Virus record (IMG/VR): IMGVR_UViG_3300025674_000517 | Span: 1-20,132 of that record | DNA from: a virus | DNA length: 20,132 nt | Direction: 5' to 3' (one strand) | Shown here: piece after piece, positions 13,042 through 19,857 of the stretch | How positions within the stretch are numbered: the stretch's first letter is position 1 | Layout of the letters: every line of letters starts with the position of its first letter | Program-made: the position numbers and the translations under genes | Notes under the pieces: model-generated | Databases searched by the model: none | What the model saw: only the letters and a program-made list of their open reading frames with translations | What the model was told of the DNA's origin: nothing

Positions 13042-13313
13042 TAGTCTTCTCCTTGGCCCTTCGGCTCAATACCGTGCACGATGAATCTCCATTCTTCCAG
13101 AGTGATCTCTTCTCTGGCGTAGGCATCATTAGCCTCAACGGATCGTCGGTACTTGTCTGTTGTAATCCATGAGGCACTTGTGCGGTCACCTTTACCGGCA
13201 CCGTTTCTGCCTCTGTTTTTCTTGCTAATTTCTTGGGATGCAAAGTTTTGCTTGTCACCTAAACGTTCGCGCTTAGTGTGCTCGTCCCATTTGGTTGGTT
13301 TCTTTTTACTCAT
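13041..13313 (-). CDS. Small basic protein with NGAGKGDR motif (90 aa)
   Basis: The start overlaps the RNA polymerase stop (ATGA). The protein opens MSKKKPTKWDEHTKRERLGD, is very basic in its first half, contains SKKNRGRNGAGKGDR at about residues 30-44, and becomes neutral to acidic towards the end (EEITLEEWRFIVHGIE). The NGAGKGDR pattern is widespread in small phage proteins of unknown function, often near replication or nucleotide genes. No enzyme motif is visible. It is translationally linked to RNA polymerase upstream and the phosphoesterase downstream. Confidence 0.82.
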   Translation of the reverse strand: MSKKKPTKWDEHTKRERLGDKQNFASQEISKKNRGRNGAGKGDRTSASWITTDKYRRSVEANDAYAREEITLEEWRFIVHGIEPKGQGED

Positions 13314-15781
13314 GCGAAGAAATATGGTGCCTCCAACACCTTGTCAATATCTAGGCCACCATTTGGCGGCGGATTAATGACGTCAGTACCACACCTTCGT
13401 GCGGTTTCATCAGCCAGTTCTTGCGCAGGATCGTACTCCGAGTACATCCAGACAAACTGTTCCCGAATGTGGGTGTGCATATCGTCTACGTCGCTAGCAT
13501 GACAGCCATAGGAATCATGGATCATACTGAAGTTCTGTATCCCGTCCTCCCACATAGCGCAGATGGTCAGCAGCATATGGCTGGCATCTAGGCTGTGCAC
13601 GAAGTTAGGTGCTACACCCGACACTTGCTCTCCAGCTGAGAGCTTCGGGTTGTCAAAGTTCACCGCTTGGATGTTGACCCTCTTGTTCAACACATCGAGG
13701 CGAACAATCTCTTCCTCGAAGTAGTTGTGAAGGACACGAGTTCCAATCGGAGTGACCCACTCCAAGTGAGTCTGTGCCTTATTAGCTTGGCGTGCTATCT
13801 CCTTAGCCCAAGCCATGAATTTGTACGAGGCAGACACCACATCTGGGATAGCCTCCTCCATGAGAAGGCGCCCAATGTACTGCGCTGCCACGGCCTTGCC
13901 GTCTCCGGCCCAGTCACAATGCCCATCAGCCTTGAGTGCATCGACACACCCACGCAGCGTAACGCCGTATGGGTAGGTCATGCAAGGCCGCTTGGCACAC
14001 TTACGACTGACACCTTGCTGTCTCCAGACCTGATGCCATTCGTCCGTCCGTTCCTCTTGGAGGAACTTATTTGCGGACTGTGCGACCTCCGTATAGAGAT
14101 CGCAAGGTTCGTCGAACGGAAGCAAGTTGGTAGCCTTAGCTCCAATCTCGTCTCGTCCAATGGCACTCCAATGTTGAATACCATTGCACGACCCGTCCAT
14201 CTGGACAGCCACTTGGTTCATCCCATCCTCTCGGTAGAAGTCGAGGATGGAAGCCAAGAGCTGCCACTTCTTCTTGTCATCGCCTTCGTCAGACCACCAC
14301 TTGTTAGCAATGGGGTCCTCAGCAATGGCACGAATGTCAGCCTCGTTGTCGTCGAACCATTTGACCCGATCGTCGAAGCTGATCTTATCCTCACCGAACA
14401 GGTTGGCAATTTGTACTTTCATCCAGTACCGACCACGTTCAGTGTAGGGTTTGGCCTCTGCGAACTGGCAGAGAGCCTTATCGAAGTCTGAGCCTTGGGG
14501 GCTCAGCATTTCTGTTGAGGTATAGCACCTGCCTCTGAAGTCCATGGTGATGGGCAACCAGTAGGCTGGGTACTTGAGTAGGTCCCGAGCCAGATCGAGA
14601 CGCATAATCATGCGCATGCGATCAGCCCAAGCCTTAGCCCACTCGCTGTGGGCAGCCTCGCGCTGGGCGAGATGCGCCTTAAACTCCTCAGTATACTTGT
14701 CGTTCTCATCCTTCTGCGGCCCTTCATAGAGCTGGAAGTCGAAGTCGTTTTGAACGCTTACTGGGCAGTCTCCTAACGCAACGGAGTGCTCGAAGGCCAA
14801 TCTCATGACCTCCAATACCTGAGTGTTAACGGTATAGGGTGTGGACTGTAGGCGATTGATCGCTTGTACAGCCATATCTCCCGGTTCGGTCAGACCAAAC
14901 TTGGAGTAACCCGGTGTTGCAGAACGCACGAAGCGCATTTGCATACCCGGTAACAGGTATCCACCCTCCCATTTACCAGACTCACTTTTGGTCCAGCTAT
15001 TGGGTGGGCACACCATAGGCCCCCACTTGGGCCGCAGCCATTGCCTCAGCTCATGGTTCTCTTCCATGTCTCTGAGGATAGCTGGGTTAGTGGTGACGAC
15101 AGACAGCGTTCTACTAGGGGACACTCTCTTCTTTTCAATCTTGGCAAAGTATTCACCTGCCTCGATCTGCTCATCTGATACAGCGCTGGTGATGCACTGT
15201 ACCATGGCCACGCCGAAGGCCATCTTGGCCTCGCGTGGGAGCTTCATCATTCCATGGACCTCCTTGACGAAGCGACGTTGCTTCTTGGGGGTCCAGTTCT
15301 TGATGAGGCGGCTACGATAGTTCCATATCTCATCGAACTCATCCTTAGCCTTAAGGTAGTGGAGGAGCTGCCACGTCTTGTCAGCAATTGTGCTAGCGAC
15401 TGACTGTAGCCTCAACTCTTGAGCACGTACCTCCACCTTCTTATTCCCGAACGAGTAGTGACCTACAGGTAACAGGGCTTGGAAGGTGATCAGGCACAAG
15501 TGCTCGGGCGTAAGGAACAGTGCTGGTGCATGCCATTGTGCGAGTCGGTGCATTCCTAGCTCGATGTCTAGGTGCAGCGCCTCAAAGGCAGGCAGGAAGT
15601 ACTGTCCATACGTCCGGATAACTTGCTCCTCCGGAGTCTTTAACAAGGAGGACTGGCTGGCAGAAGTCTCAGTATCCGATTCATCAGATGCCTGAGACAA
15701 TCCCCAGTAACGCTTGAGGCCAGCGAAGAGCATATCCTCTTCGCGTACCATTTCTACGCCAATTAGGGTCTTCTGATCCAA
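13310..15781 (-). CDS. Single-subunit DNA-directed RNA polymerase (T7 family)
   Basis: Transcribes the middle and late phage genes from phage-specific promoters. The 823-residue protein has the T7 palm and fingers motifs: ITMDFRGRCYT, motif A QMDGSCNGIQHWSA (catalytic Asp529), motif B AKRPCMTYPYGVTLRG (Lys597, Tyr605; same eight-residue spacing as T7 Lys631 and Tyr639), FVHSLDASHM and motif C MIHDSYG (catalytic Asp756). It ends APYFFA, like the hydrophobic foot of T7 polymerase. The start is TTG at 15781 with AAGGAG six bases upstream. The first in-frame ATG is ten codons later and has no ribosome site. A phage-type promoter stands about 35 bases before the gene. Confidence 0.98.
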   Translation of the reverse strand: MDQKTLIGVEMVREEDMLFAGLKRYWGLSQASDESDTETSASQSSLLKTPEEQVIRTYGQYFLPAFEALHLDIELGMHRLAQWHAPALFLTPEHLCLITFQALLPVGHYSFGNKKVEVRAQELRLQSVASTIADKTWQLLHYLKAKDEFDEIWNYRSRLIKNWTPKKQRRFVKEVHGMMKLPREAKMAFGVAMVQCITSAVSDEQIEAGEYFAKIEKKRVSPSRTLSVVTTNPAILRDMEENHELRQWLRPKWGPMVCPPNSWTKSESGKWEGGYLLPGMQMRFVRSATPGYSKFGLTEPGDMAVQAINRLQSTPYTVNTQVLEVMRLAFEHSVALGDCPVSVQNDFDFQLYEGPQKDENDKYTEEFKAHLAQREAAHSEWAKAWADRMRMIMRLDLARDLLKYPAYWLPITMDFRGRCYTSTEMLSPQGSDFDKALCQFAEAKPYTERGRYWMKVQIANLFGEDKISFDDRVKWFDDNEADIRAIAEDPIANKWWSDEGDDKKKWQLLASILDFYREDGMNQVAVQMDGSCNGIQHWSAIGRDEIGAKATNLLPFDEPCDLYTEVAQSANKFLQEERTDEWHQVWRQQGVSRKCAKRPCMTYPYGVTLRGCVDALKADGHCDWAGDGKAVAAQYIGRLLMEEAIPDVVSASYKFMAWAKEIARQANKAQTHLEWVTPIGTRVLHNYFEEEIVRLDVLNKRVNIQAVNFDNPKLSAGEQVSGVAPNFVHSLDASHMLLTICAMWEDGIQNFSMIHDSYGCHASDVDDMHTHIREQFVWMYSEYDPAQELADETARRCGTDVINPPPNGGLDIDKVLEAPYFFA

Positions 15782-15815
15782 AGTATTCTCCTTACTTAGG
15801 ACAACTTATGTATCT

Positions 15816-15841
15816 CTCTTTTAGTGTACGCTTAAGGGCTC
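15816..15841 (-). promoter_or_regulatory. Phage RNA polymerase promoter (first copy, before RNA polymerase gene)
   Basis: The minus strand reads GCCCTTAAGCGTACACTAAA followed by AGAG, 22 of 26 positions identical to the element at 3731-3756. The core TACACTAAAAGAG resembles T7 and SP6 promoter start regions (CACTATAG in both). It fills the gap between the preceding 117-residue gene and RNA polymerase, overlapping the former's stop. TACATA follows at the same place as in the other copy. It would let the polymerase transcribe its own gene. Confidence 0.75.
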
Positions 15842-16193
15842 AATCCATGTAGTATCGAGCCAAATCGTCGTACACACCGTAACCACACCCACACCGCACC
15901 CAGATCCAGAGGCCATCAGTGGTCTCCATGATCGGATCTCTGCGAGCTTCGTGCTTAAGCATTTGCTTAGCGAGCCACTCGTCAATGATAAAGTACTGCA
16001 TAGGTTCAGGTTCAGTCAGATCTCCGAATTCGTCAGGCTCAGTGTACATGAGAGGCATGTGCATCTCTTCGAGGTACTTACCTTGGCCTACGTAGAACTC
16101 ACTGAGGATATCCTCACCCCAACTATTAACAAGACACAATACGTCTCGGTTAATACAGGTCAGGATGCGGGCTTCTTCTTCTCGGGTTTCCAT
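15840..16193 (-). CDS. Hypothetical protein (117 aa)
   Basis: I start at ATG 16193, seven bases after GGAAGG. An in-frame ATG at 16208 lacks a ribosome site. The protein is acidic with METREEEARILTCINRDVLC at the start, a central YTEPDEFGDLTEPEPM stretch, and DEWLAKQMLKHEARRD followed by LWIWVRCGCGYGVYDD near the end. The final pattern (a WLA helix, then a short tryptophan-rich hairpin with a glycine turn) faintly resembles small phage and plasmid proteins of unknown function. It is the last gene before the RNA polymerase promoter. Confidence 0.75.
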   Translation of the reverse strand: METREEEARILTCINRDVLCLVNSWGEDILSEFYVGQGKYLEEMHMPLMYTEPDEFGDLTEPEPMQYFIIDEWLAKQMLKHEARRDPIMETTDGLWIWVRCGCGYGVYDDLARYYMD

Positions 16194-16357
16194 TCTACAA
16201 CCTTCCATATATCTTGTTTGACTAGTTTGTTCATAGACTCTGCCTCAGCCTGCGCCTCACGGCGGAGACTGAAGAGAGCTGGTTTCGTATAGTCCTCGTC
16301 CGTCACGTAACGGACATTGGCCTTGTCATGGACTTCGATAGCCCATTGTTTAGCCAA
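16160..16357 (-). CDS. Small hypothetical protein with TTG start (65 aa)
   Basis: The open frame is longer upstream, but that part lies inside the preceding gene. The first sensible start is TTG at 16357, with GAGGTG just before it and an overlap of eight bases with the preceding stop. The product begins with AKQWAIEVHDKANVRYVTDE and has one charged helix (LRREAQAEAESMNKLVKQDI) and a lysine/proline tail. WAIEVHDKANVRYV with a later SLRREAQAEAESMNKL helix looks like a small folded domain, but I recognise no family. The exact start is less certain than the gene itself. Confidence 0.6.
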   Translation of the reverse strand: MAKQWAIEVHDKANVRYVTDEDYTKPALFSLRREAQAEAESMNKLVKQDIWKVVEWKPEKKKPAS

Positions 16358-16790
16358 AGGGCACCTCGCCGTAGATGAGCCACTGAATGAAGATGTCAGC
16401 GTACTCAGCGCCGACAGCGTCACGCTCTTTGAGGATCATCTCGCCAGCCTTGTAGACGTCTGAATCAACGCAGTGGTTGTTGTTCTCGGTGTCCCGACAG
16501 AAGTCGAGGAACTCAGTGAACTTGGCGTTGATTACGCTCAAGGTGTAAGGCACGTAGACGTTGCCGGGGTTGACTGGATTTTCGCCAGCCAAGTAAACTT
16601 CTTCTCCGAACCGAAGGGCAGCCGACAAGATAGCGTCGGGGTTAGCACCCTGCAGCTTTCCGGTAGAGTTGCCGTCTTCCATGACCTGAACCAAGGGACG
16701 CTTGGTCCATGAGCCATAGGCTTCGGACATGTAGTAGTACGAGGCGAACTCAGGGCCGTCGATATCTTTAGCACGGTAGGTAATCAGCAT
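16350..16790 (-). CDS. Hypothetical protein (146 aa)
   Basis: ATG 16790 overlaps the preceding stop (ATGCTGA), and GGAG lies seven bases upstream; four codons of open frame precede it without a better start. The protein begins MLITYRAKDIDGPEFASYYY and has a mixed composition without membrane segments. One region (YVPYTLSVINAKFTEFLDFC) is followed by a helix (YKAGEMILKERDAVGAEYAD) and the end FIQWLIYGEVPFG. I recognise no domain. It belongs to a run of five overlapping small genes between the ClpP-like gene and RNA polymerase, a typical place for host-takeover proteins in T7-like phages. Confidence 0.78.
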   Translation of the reverse strand: MLITYRAKDIDGPEFASYYYMSEAYGSWTKRPLVQVMEDGNSTGKLQGANPDAILSAALRFGEEVYLAGENPVNPGNVYVPYTLSVINAKFTEFLDFCRDTENNNHCVDSDVYKAGEMILKERDAVGAEYADIFIQWLIYGEVPFG

Positions 16791-17014
16791 ACTACGCTCC
16801 ACTCATAATGAACTTCTTGGATCTCGCTGTCATATCCGTCCCACTCACCGTTAATCTCGAAAGGATCGACGGCTCCGTTCTGGATAAGGACATTGAGTTC
16901 CTCTGCCTTGGTTACGCCATGCTCTGCCAAGAGCTCCGGAGTGCACTCAAAGTAGTACACCTCGGTGACTTGGCTAGTGACTGGCACTTCAATCCATGGG
17001 TTCTTATCAGCCAT
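16784..17014 (-). CDS. Acidic hypothetical protein (76 aa)
   Basis: AAGGAGG stands six bases before ATG 17014, and the start overlaps the preceding gene by eight bases. The protein begins MADKNPWIEVPVTSQVTEVY and is acidic, with YFECTPELLAEHGVTKAEEL in the middle and EIQEVHYEWSVVC at the end. The pattern of strand, helix, strand suggests a small folded domain. Family and function are not recognised. Confidence 0.78.
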   Translation of the reverse strand: MADKNPWIEVPVTSQVTEVYYFECTPELLAEHGVTKAEELNVLIQNGAVDPFEINGEWDGYDSEIQEVHYEWSVVC

Positions 17015-17285
17015 TGCGGCCTCCTTTAAACTGTCGCTTGTAGCGTGGGTGGAACCGAAGGTCGGACCACTTCTTGTCCGTGATCAGAGGCTCAGGTGCA
17101 CCACTAAGTCTGGCGGCTTGTTTGGCCGTAGCGAATGCCACAGCAATGTCTGAGAGCCGTGCCATACGGACCATTTCACCGAGCCCCAGCTCGTAATCGA
17201 AGGACGCTTGTGGTCCCTGTCCTGTGATCGTGCTGTTCGGGGCAAATGAACAGATGTCACCCTTTTTGTAAACTTTGTCGCCCAT
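17007..17285 (-). CDS. Hypothetical protein (92 aa)
   Basis: The ATG at 17285 has AAGGAAA about seven bases upstream and lies 29 bases inside the end of the ClpP-like gene. The protein begins MGDKVYKKGDICSFAPNSTI, has an alanine-rich helix (MARLSDIAVAFATAKQAARL) and a basic end (RFHPRYKRQFKGGRNG). No family is recognised. It shares the overlapping arrangement of its neighbours. Confidence 0.75.
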   Translation of the reverse strand: MGDKVYKKGDICSFAPNSTITGQGPQASFDYELGLGEMVRMARLSDIAVAFATAKQAARLSGAPEPLITDKKWSDLRFHPRYKRQFKGGRNG

Positions 17286-17907
17286 TTGCGATTTCCTTTA
17301 CTTCTTCTTCCGTGTACAGGCGATCCGAAACGTTCGGATTCATATAGCCTGAGGTAAGCTTGCCGTTCTCGTCAGGAAAGACAACAAAGTATCCATGACG
17401 GTCAAAGGCGTCGTATGCGTTCTGCATCTTGAGTAGCAGATTGGTAGCTCCAGTTAGGTCGGGAGCGCCTTGATAAATCGAGGCACCAGCAATACCATGG
17501 TAAGCCTGAGGTGCAGGCTCCTTGGTCGAGTCCTCGAAGGGGAAGTGGAATCCGATCTTAGCCTCAGGCCAGATGTCGGTCTTCTTCCCATTCCAGAACA
17601 TAAAGGCTGCGGCACTCCAAGCGCCTACGCCCCATGCTTCAGTGTTGTACTCGTTCTTCTTGATGAGGTCTGCGAGCCTGATGCCCGTGATAAATGTGCC
17701 ACCACCGGAATTGATGGAGATCCATTTACACTTGGGATTGTCGGCCATGAGGACCTTGACCTTGGTCAGGTCTTCTGGGACCACCTCGCCTTGGAAGACG
17801 ATGGTACCGCCTGCCTGAACGCCGGGTGTCGTGTCTGGCACGAATGATACATCGGCTGCACATACGGCTGGACCGAGTGATAGTGATAATATTGTTGCGA
17901 GCTTCAT
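17257..17907 (-). CDS. Exported ClpP/crotonase-fold protein, probable serine protease
   Basis: ATG 17907 overlaps the upstream stop (ATGA) and gives 216 residues; a GTG two codons earlier is less likely. The start MKLATILSLSLGPAVCA is a signal peptide with a plausible cleavage after Ala17. The body follows the ClpP/SppA pattern: KWISINSGGG (67-70, oxyanion glycine loop), TGIRLADLIKK, then GVGAWSAAAFMFWNGKK with Ser98 in the nucleophile position, and AKIGFHFPF with His121 in the catalytic histidine position. It resembles predicted periplasmic proteins of bacteria (COG3904-like) rather than cytoplasmic ClpP or a capsid-maturation protease. The early location and export suggest action on the host envelope. 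The target is unknown. Confidence 0.8.
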   Translation of the reverse strand: MKLATILSLSLGPAVCAADVSFVPDTTPGVQAGGTIVFQGEVVPEDLTKVKVLMADNPKCKWISINSGGGTFITGIRLADLIKKNEYNTEAWGVGAWSAAAFMFWNGKKTDIWPEAKIGFHFPFEDSTKEPAPQAYHGIAGASIYQGAPDLTGATNLLLKMQNAYDAFDRHGYFVVFPDENGKLTSGYMNPNVSDRLYTEEEVKEIANGRQSLQKG

Positions 17908-17978
17908 CGGCACTTGTCCTTACTGAGCAGGATGCACATGATAAGGTAGATGCCGATGATGAATACGACGGCAGACAT
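17904..17978 (-). CDS. Tiny membrane peptide (24 aa)
   Basis: A 24-codon frame begins at ATG 17978, with AAGGAG about six bases upstream, and its TGA overlaps the start of the ClpP-like gene. The peptide begins MSAVVFIIGIYLIMCILLSK and ends with four mostly charged residues: one membrane helix with a cytoplasmic-type basic end. The ribosome site, the overlap and the lack of any other use for the 74-base gap support it. It may be a leader that couples translation of the exported protein or a functional membrane peptide. Confidence 0.6.
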   Translation of the reverse strand: MSAVVFIIGIYLIMCILLSKDKCR

Positions 17979-17987
17979 AAAGTCTCC

Positions 17988-19175
17988 TTATGTTGATGAG
18001 CAACGACCGAAGTCAATGCACACGAGGTTACCGTTAAAGTAGCCAAGGTTACCTTGGTGGAGATCGTCTCCTGCGCCAACGGTAAGTAGACGCTCTCTCA
18101 GGTCCTCCAGCTCTGGGCTGTGAGTCCTGAGTGCAGGGATCATTTCGTCCGCATCAAATTCATGCTGCACACGCTTGAAGGCATCATCCCTGTATCCCTC
18201 AAGATAGTTATCGAGAACCATCTCGGCAATAGCCGTGAGTTCGTTCTCAAGGTCATCAATGTAGTCCTGATCGCGGCACTCCTCCGCTGCATGCTGCACT
18301 GCGATCTCGAAGCAGTCTTGCTTGACGTCTTCGTAGGTGACAGAGCATTCCTGACCGGGGAACAAGATTCCTGTGTTCTTCCAGTCATCGCCGTAGTCCT
18401 CTGGCAGGTTAATGTTATCGTCAAGGAACCGATAGACAGCCATAGCACATTCGTCAGCGATAAACCACGCCCGATCATAGAGCTCGTCTGTGTCTTCCCA
18501 GAACTCCATCATCTCGTACAGCTCGTCTGTGCTAGCGATACAGGTCTCAAACCCGTACCACCAAGCGTCGACTTTGTGCTCGATACGCATAGGCGCACCG
18601 TCCTTGTCGACACCGATAAACCAGACAGTCTTCTTGCCACGCACGATGCAGGGACTACCCACTTCTGGCCCAGCGTCAAGATTAGCAGCCTCACGCTGCA
18701 TAGTCTCTGACTCCATGGCCTCCTCTTTGACTCGACGATGGTAGTCTTCGCAGAACCAGTTTCGAGTGTTAATCAACTGGTCAGCAGACTGTGGCACGTC
18801 GATGAAGTTCTGAGGCTCCGAGGTGTAGTACCAGCAGATGTCATGGACTTCCATGGCTTGGCTAGCCATACGGTACGCAAAACGGAACGACTTCTCATCC
18901 AGACAGTAGGACTGATTAAGCTTCAGTGCGAAGCGATCAGACTCATCGTAGTCACAGGCTGGGTCGCCAAGTGGACAGAAGTACCACTCCACACCCTCAC
19001 CTTGGACGATGCTGTTGATCTGCACGCCGTAGTCAAGGTCGTAGATGTTGTAGCCTTCGTCGTCAGAGCCGATAAGTGTGACCTCATTGGACTGGTCCGA
19101 AGCGATGCCAGTGTCAATCAACCATTCCCAATCCATGTGATCGGTCTTAGGGTTCATAGTGTGTTTAGGAATCAT
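17988..19175 (-). CDS. Large acidic early protein with C-terminal kinase-like motifs
   Basis: The 395-residue protein starts at ATG 19175, seven bases after GGAG and overlapping the previous stop (ATGA). It is strongly acidic and rich in Trp, Tyr and Cys. Most of it is unrecognised. The last 31 residues contain GDDLHQGNLG (Asp371, His373, Asn376) and LVCIDFG (Asp388-Phe389-Gly390), the order and spacing of the catalytic loop and metal-binding DFG of protein-kinase-like folds. In complete kinases a long C-lobe follows DFG, but here only five residues do. It may be a minimal or permuted phage kinase. T7 carries an early protein kinase (gp0.7) that alters host transcription, so a similar takeover role is possible. 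Confidence 0.85.
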   Translation of the reverse strand: MIPKHTMNPKTDHMDWEWLIDTGIASDQSNEVTLIGSDDEGYNIYDLDYGVQINSIVQGEGVEWYFCPLGDPACDYDESDRFALKLNQSYCLDEKSFRFAYRMASQAMEVHDICWYYTSEPQNFIDVPQSADQLINTRNWFCEDYHRRVKEEAMESETMQREAANLDAGPEVGSPCIVRGKKTVWFIGVDKDGAPMRIEHKVDAWWYGFETCIASTDELYEMMEFWEDTDELYDRAWFIADECAMAVYRFLDDNINLPEDYGDDWKNTGILFPGQECSVTYEDVKQDCFEIAVQHAAEECRDQDYIDDLENELTAIAEMVLDNYLEGYRDDAFKRVQHEFDADEMIPALRTHSPELEDLRERLLTVGAGDDLHQGNLGYFNGNLVCIDFGRCSST

Positions 19176-19336
19176 GAGTTGCTCCTAGCGGCCAAGATGA
19201 GGCCAACGTTTGACAGGGCGTAACAGAACCAGACCAAGCACCAAGGCCAGTCTCGTTTGGCTGCATAGCCCAAAGAAGTAAGAAAATAGAGCACGGCTAC
19301 AATTGCCGGGCTTACACGAATAAGCAGATCAACCAT
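19172..19336 (-). CDS. Small two-segment membrane protein (54 aa)
   Basis: The start is ATG 19336 because AGGAGG lies six bases upstream. The longer frame to 19387 overlaps the nuclease gene and has no ribosome site. The protein begins MVDLLIRVSPAIVAVLYFLT and has a second hydrophobic stretch (WCLVWFCYALSNVGLILAA) after a short basic loop (KRDWP), so two membrane helices with a positive cytoplasmic loop are likely. No family recognised. Its stop overlaps the start of the kinase-like gene. Confidence 0.75.
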   Translation of the reverse strand: MVDLLIRVSPAIVAVLYFLTSLGYAAKRDWPWCLVWFCYALSNVGLILAARSNS

Positions 19337-19353
19337 AGCGGTCCTCCTGATAG

Positions 19354-19731
19354 TTACCGATCTAAGTAATCGGCTAGTAGTCTGCATCTTTCAGCAGAAG
19401 TTAAGTAGCCTTCTGCAGTATTGCAAGCAAGGCATAAAGTTCCTCTAATGTTGTTGCCGTCTGTGATGGCATGATCATGATCGACAACAAGACTATTGAG
19501 CTGGCCCTTTTGCGAGGTCAGCTTAACGCCACAACAGTCACAATGCGTTTTGGATAATGCTGCGGCATACTCTTCTTGAGTAGCAATGCCGCCTGCTTTG
19601 CACCAAACCTTCCAGCGAACGTAAGGATTTCGTCCTTCTCTCCAGTTGAGGCAATCATCGCATTTGCACTTGCGGCTGTTGTAAGCAGTGCTACAGGCTA
19701 GCCCATGGACTGAGCATTGGGGTGTAGTCAT
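19354..19731 (-). CDS. HNH endonuclease of the endonuclease VII (T4 gp49) family
   Basis: The 125-residue protein carries a zinc-binding and beta-beta-alpha-metal core: HCDCCG (Cys64, Cys67), LVVDHDHAIT (Asp84-His85-Asp86-His87) and IRGTLCLACN (Cys100, Cys103, Asn104), the endonuclease VII pattern. The first 30 residues are a separate Cys-rich module (CSVHGLACSTAY then RKCKCDDC), similar to short N-terminal modules in many phage HNH proteins. Family members either resolve branched DNA or act as free-standing homing-type nucleases. A lone HNH gene at the edge of the early region fits either. The ATG at 19731 has AGG about ten bases upstream; another ATG four bases earlier is out of frame. Confidence 0.88.
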   Translation of the reverse strand: MTTPQCSVHGLACSTAYNSRKCKCDDCLNWREGRNPYVRWKVWCKAGGIATQEEYAAALSKTHCDCCGVKLTSQKGQLNSLVVDHDHAITDGNNIRGTLCLACNTAEGYLTSAERCRLLADYLDR

Positions 19732-19756
19732 ACATGGGTTCCTGTGTAAGAATAAA

Positions 19757-19805
19757 ACCGGCTTACATCTATGTTACCATAGAACGCGGCGACCGACTTA
19801 CATCT
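19757..19805. repeat. Pair of 14-base direct repeats upstream of the HNH gene
   Basis: ACCGGCTTACATCT at 19757-19770 and ACCGACTTACATCT at 19792-19805 differ at one position and are spaced 35 bases start to start. They lie in the non-coding stretch 19732-19857 together with a small hairpin and a promoter-like motif. They could be paired protein-binding sites. Confidence 0.55.
19768..19783 (-). promoter_or_regulatory. Small hairpin with GNRA-type tetraloop in leader
   Basis: On the minus strand TCTATG-GTAA-CATAGA makes a 6-bp stem with a GUAA loop, a stable RNA loop class. It overlaps the end of one direct repeat and lies about 40 bases before the HNH start. No T tract follows directly, so it is more likely a leader structure than a terminator. 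Confidence 0.4.
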
Positions 19806-19828
19806 CCTTGGATTGCGGCAGTGGCCTA

Positions 19829-19857
19829 GATTTTAGTGTATAGAGTAATAGACTAGG
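19829..19857 (-). promoter_or_regulatory. Weak phage-promoter-like motif
   Basis: The minus strand contains TACACTAAAA, a 10-base exact match to the core of the promoter at 15816-15841, in a gap between genes. The upstream half (CCCTTRAGCG) and the AGAG start region are not conserved. Short inverted arms (CCTAG/CTAGG) flank it. It may be a degenerate phage promoter or chance. Confidence 0.3.

Noticed and set aside
13667-14491. Plus-strand open frame (274 codons) opposite RNA polymerase
   Set aside because: Antisense shadow of conserved RNA polymerase motifs; no start signal or domain.
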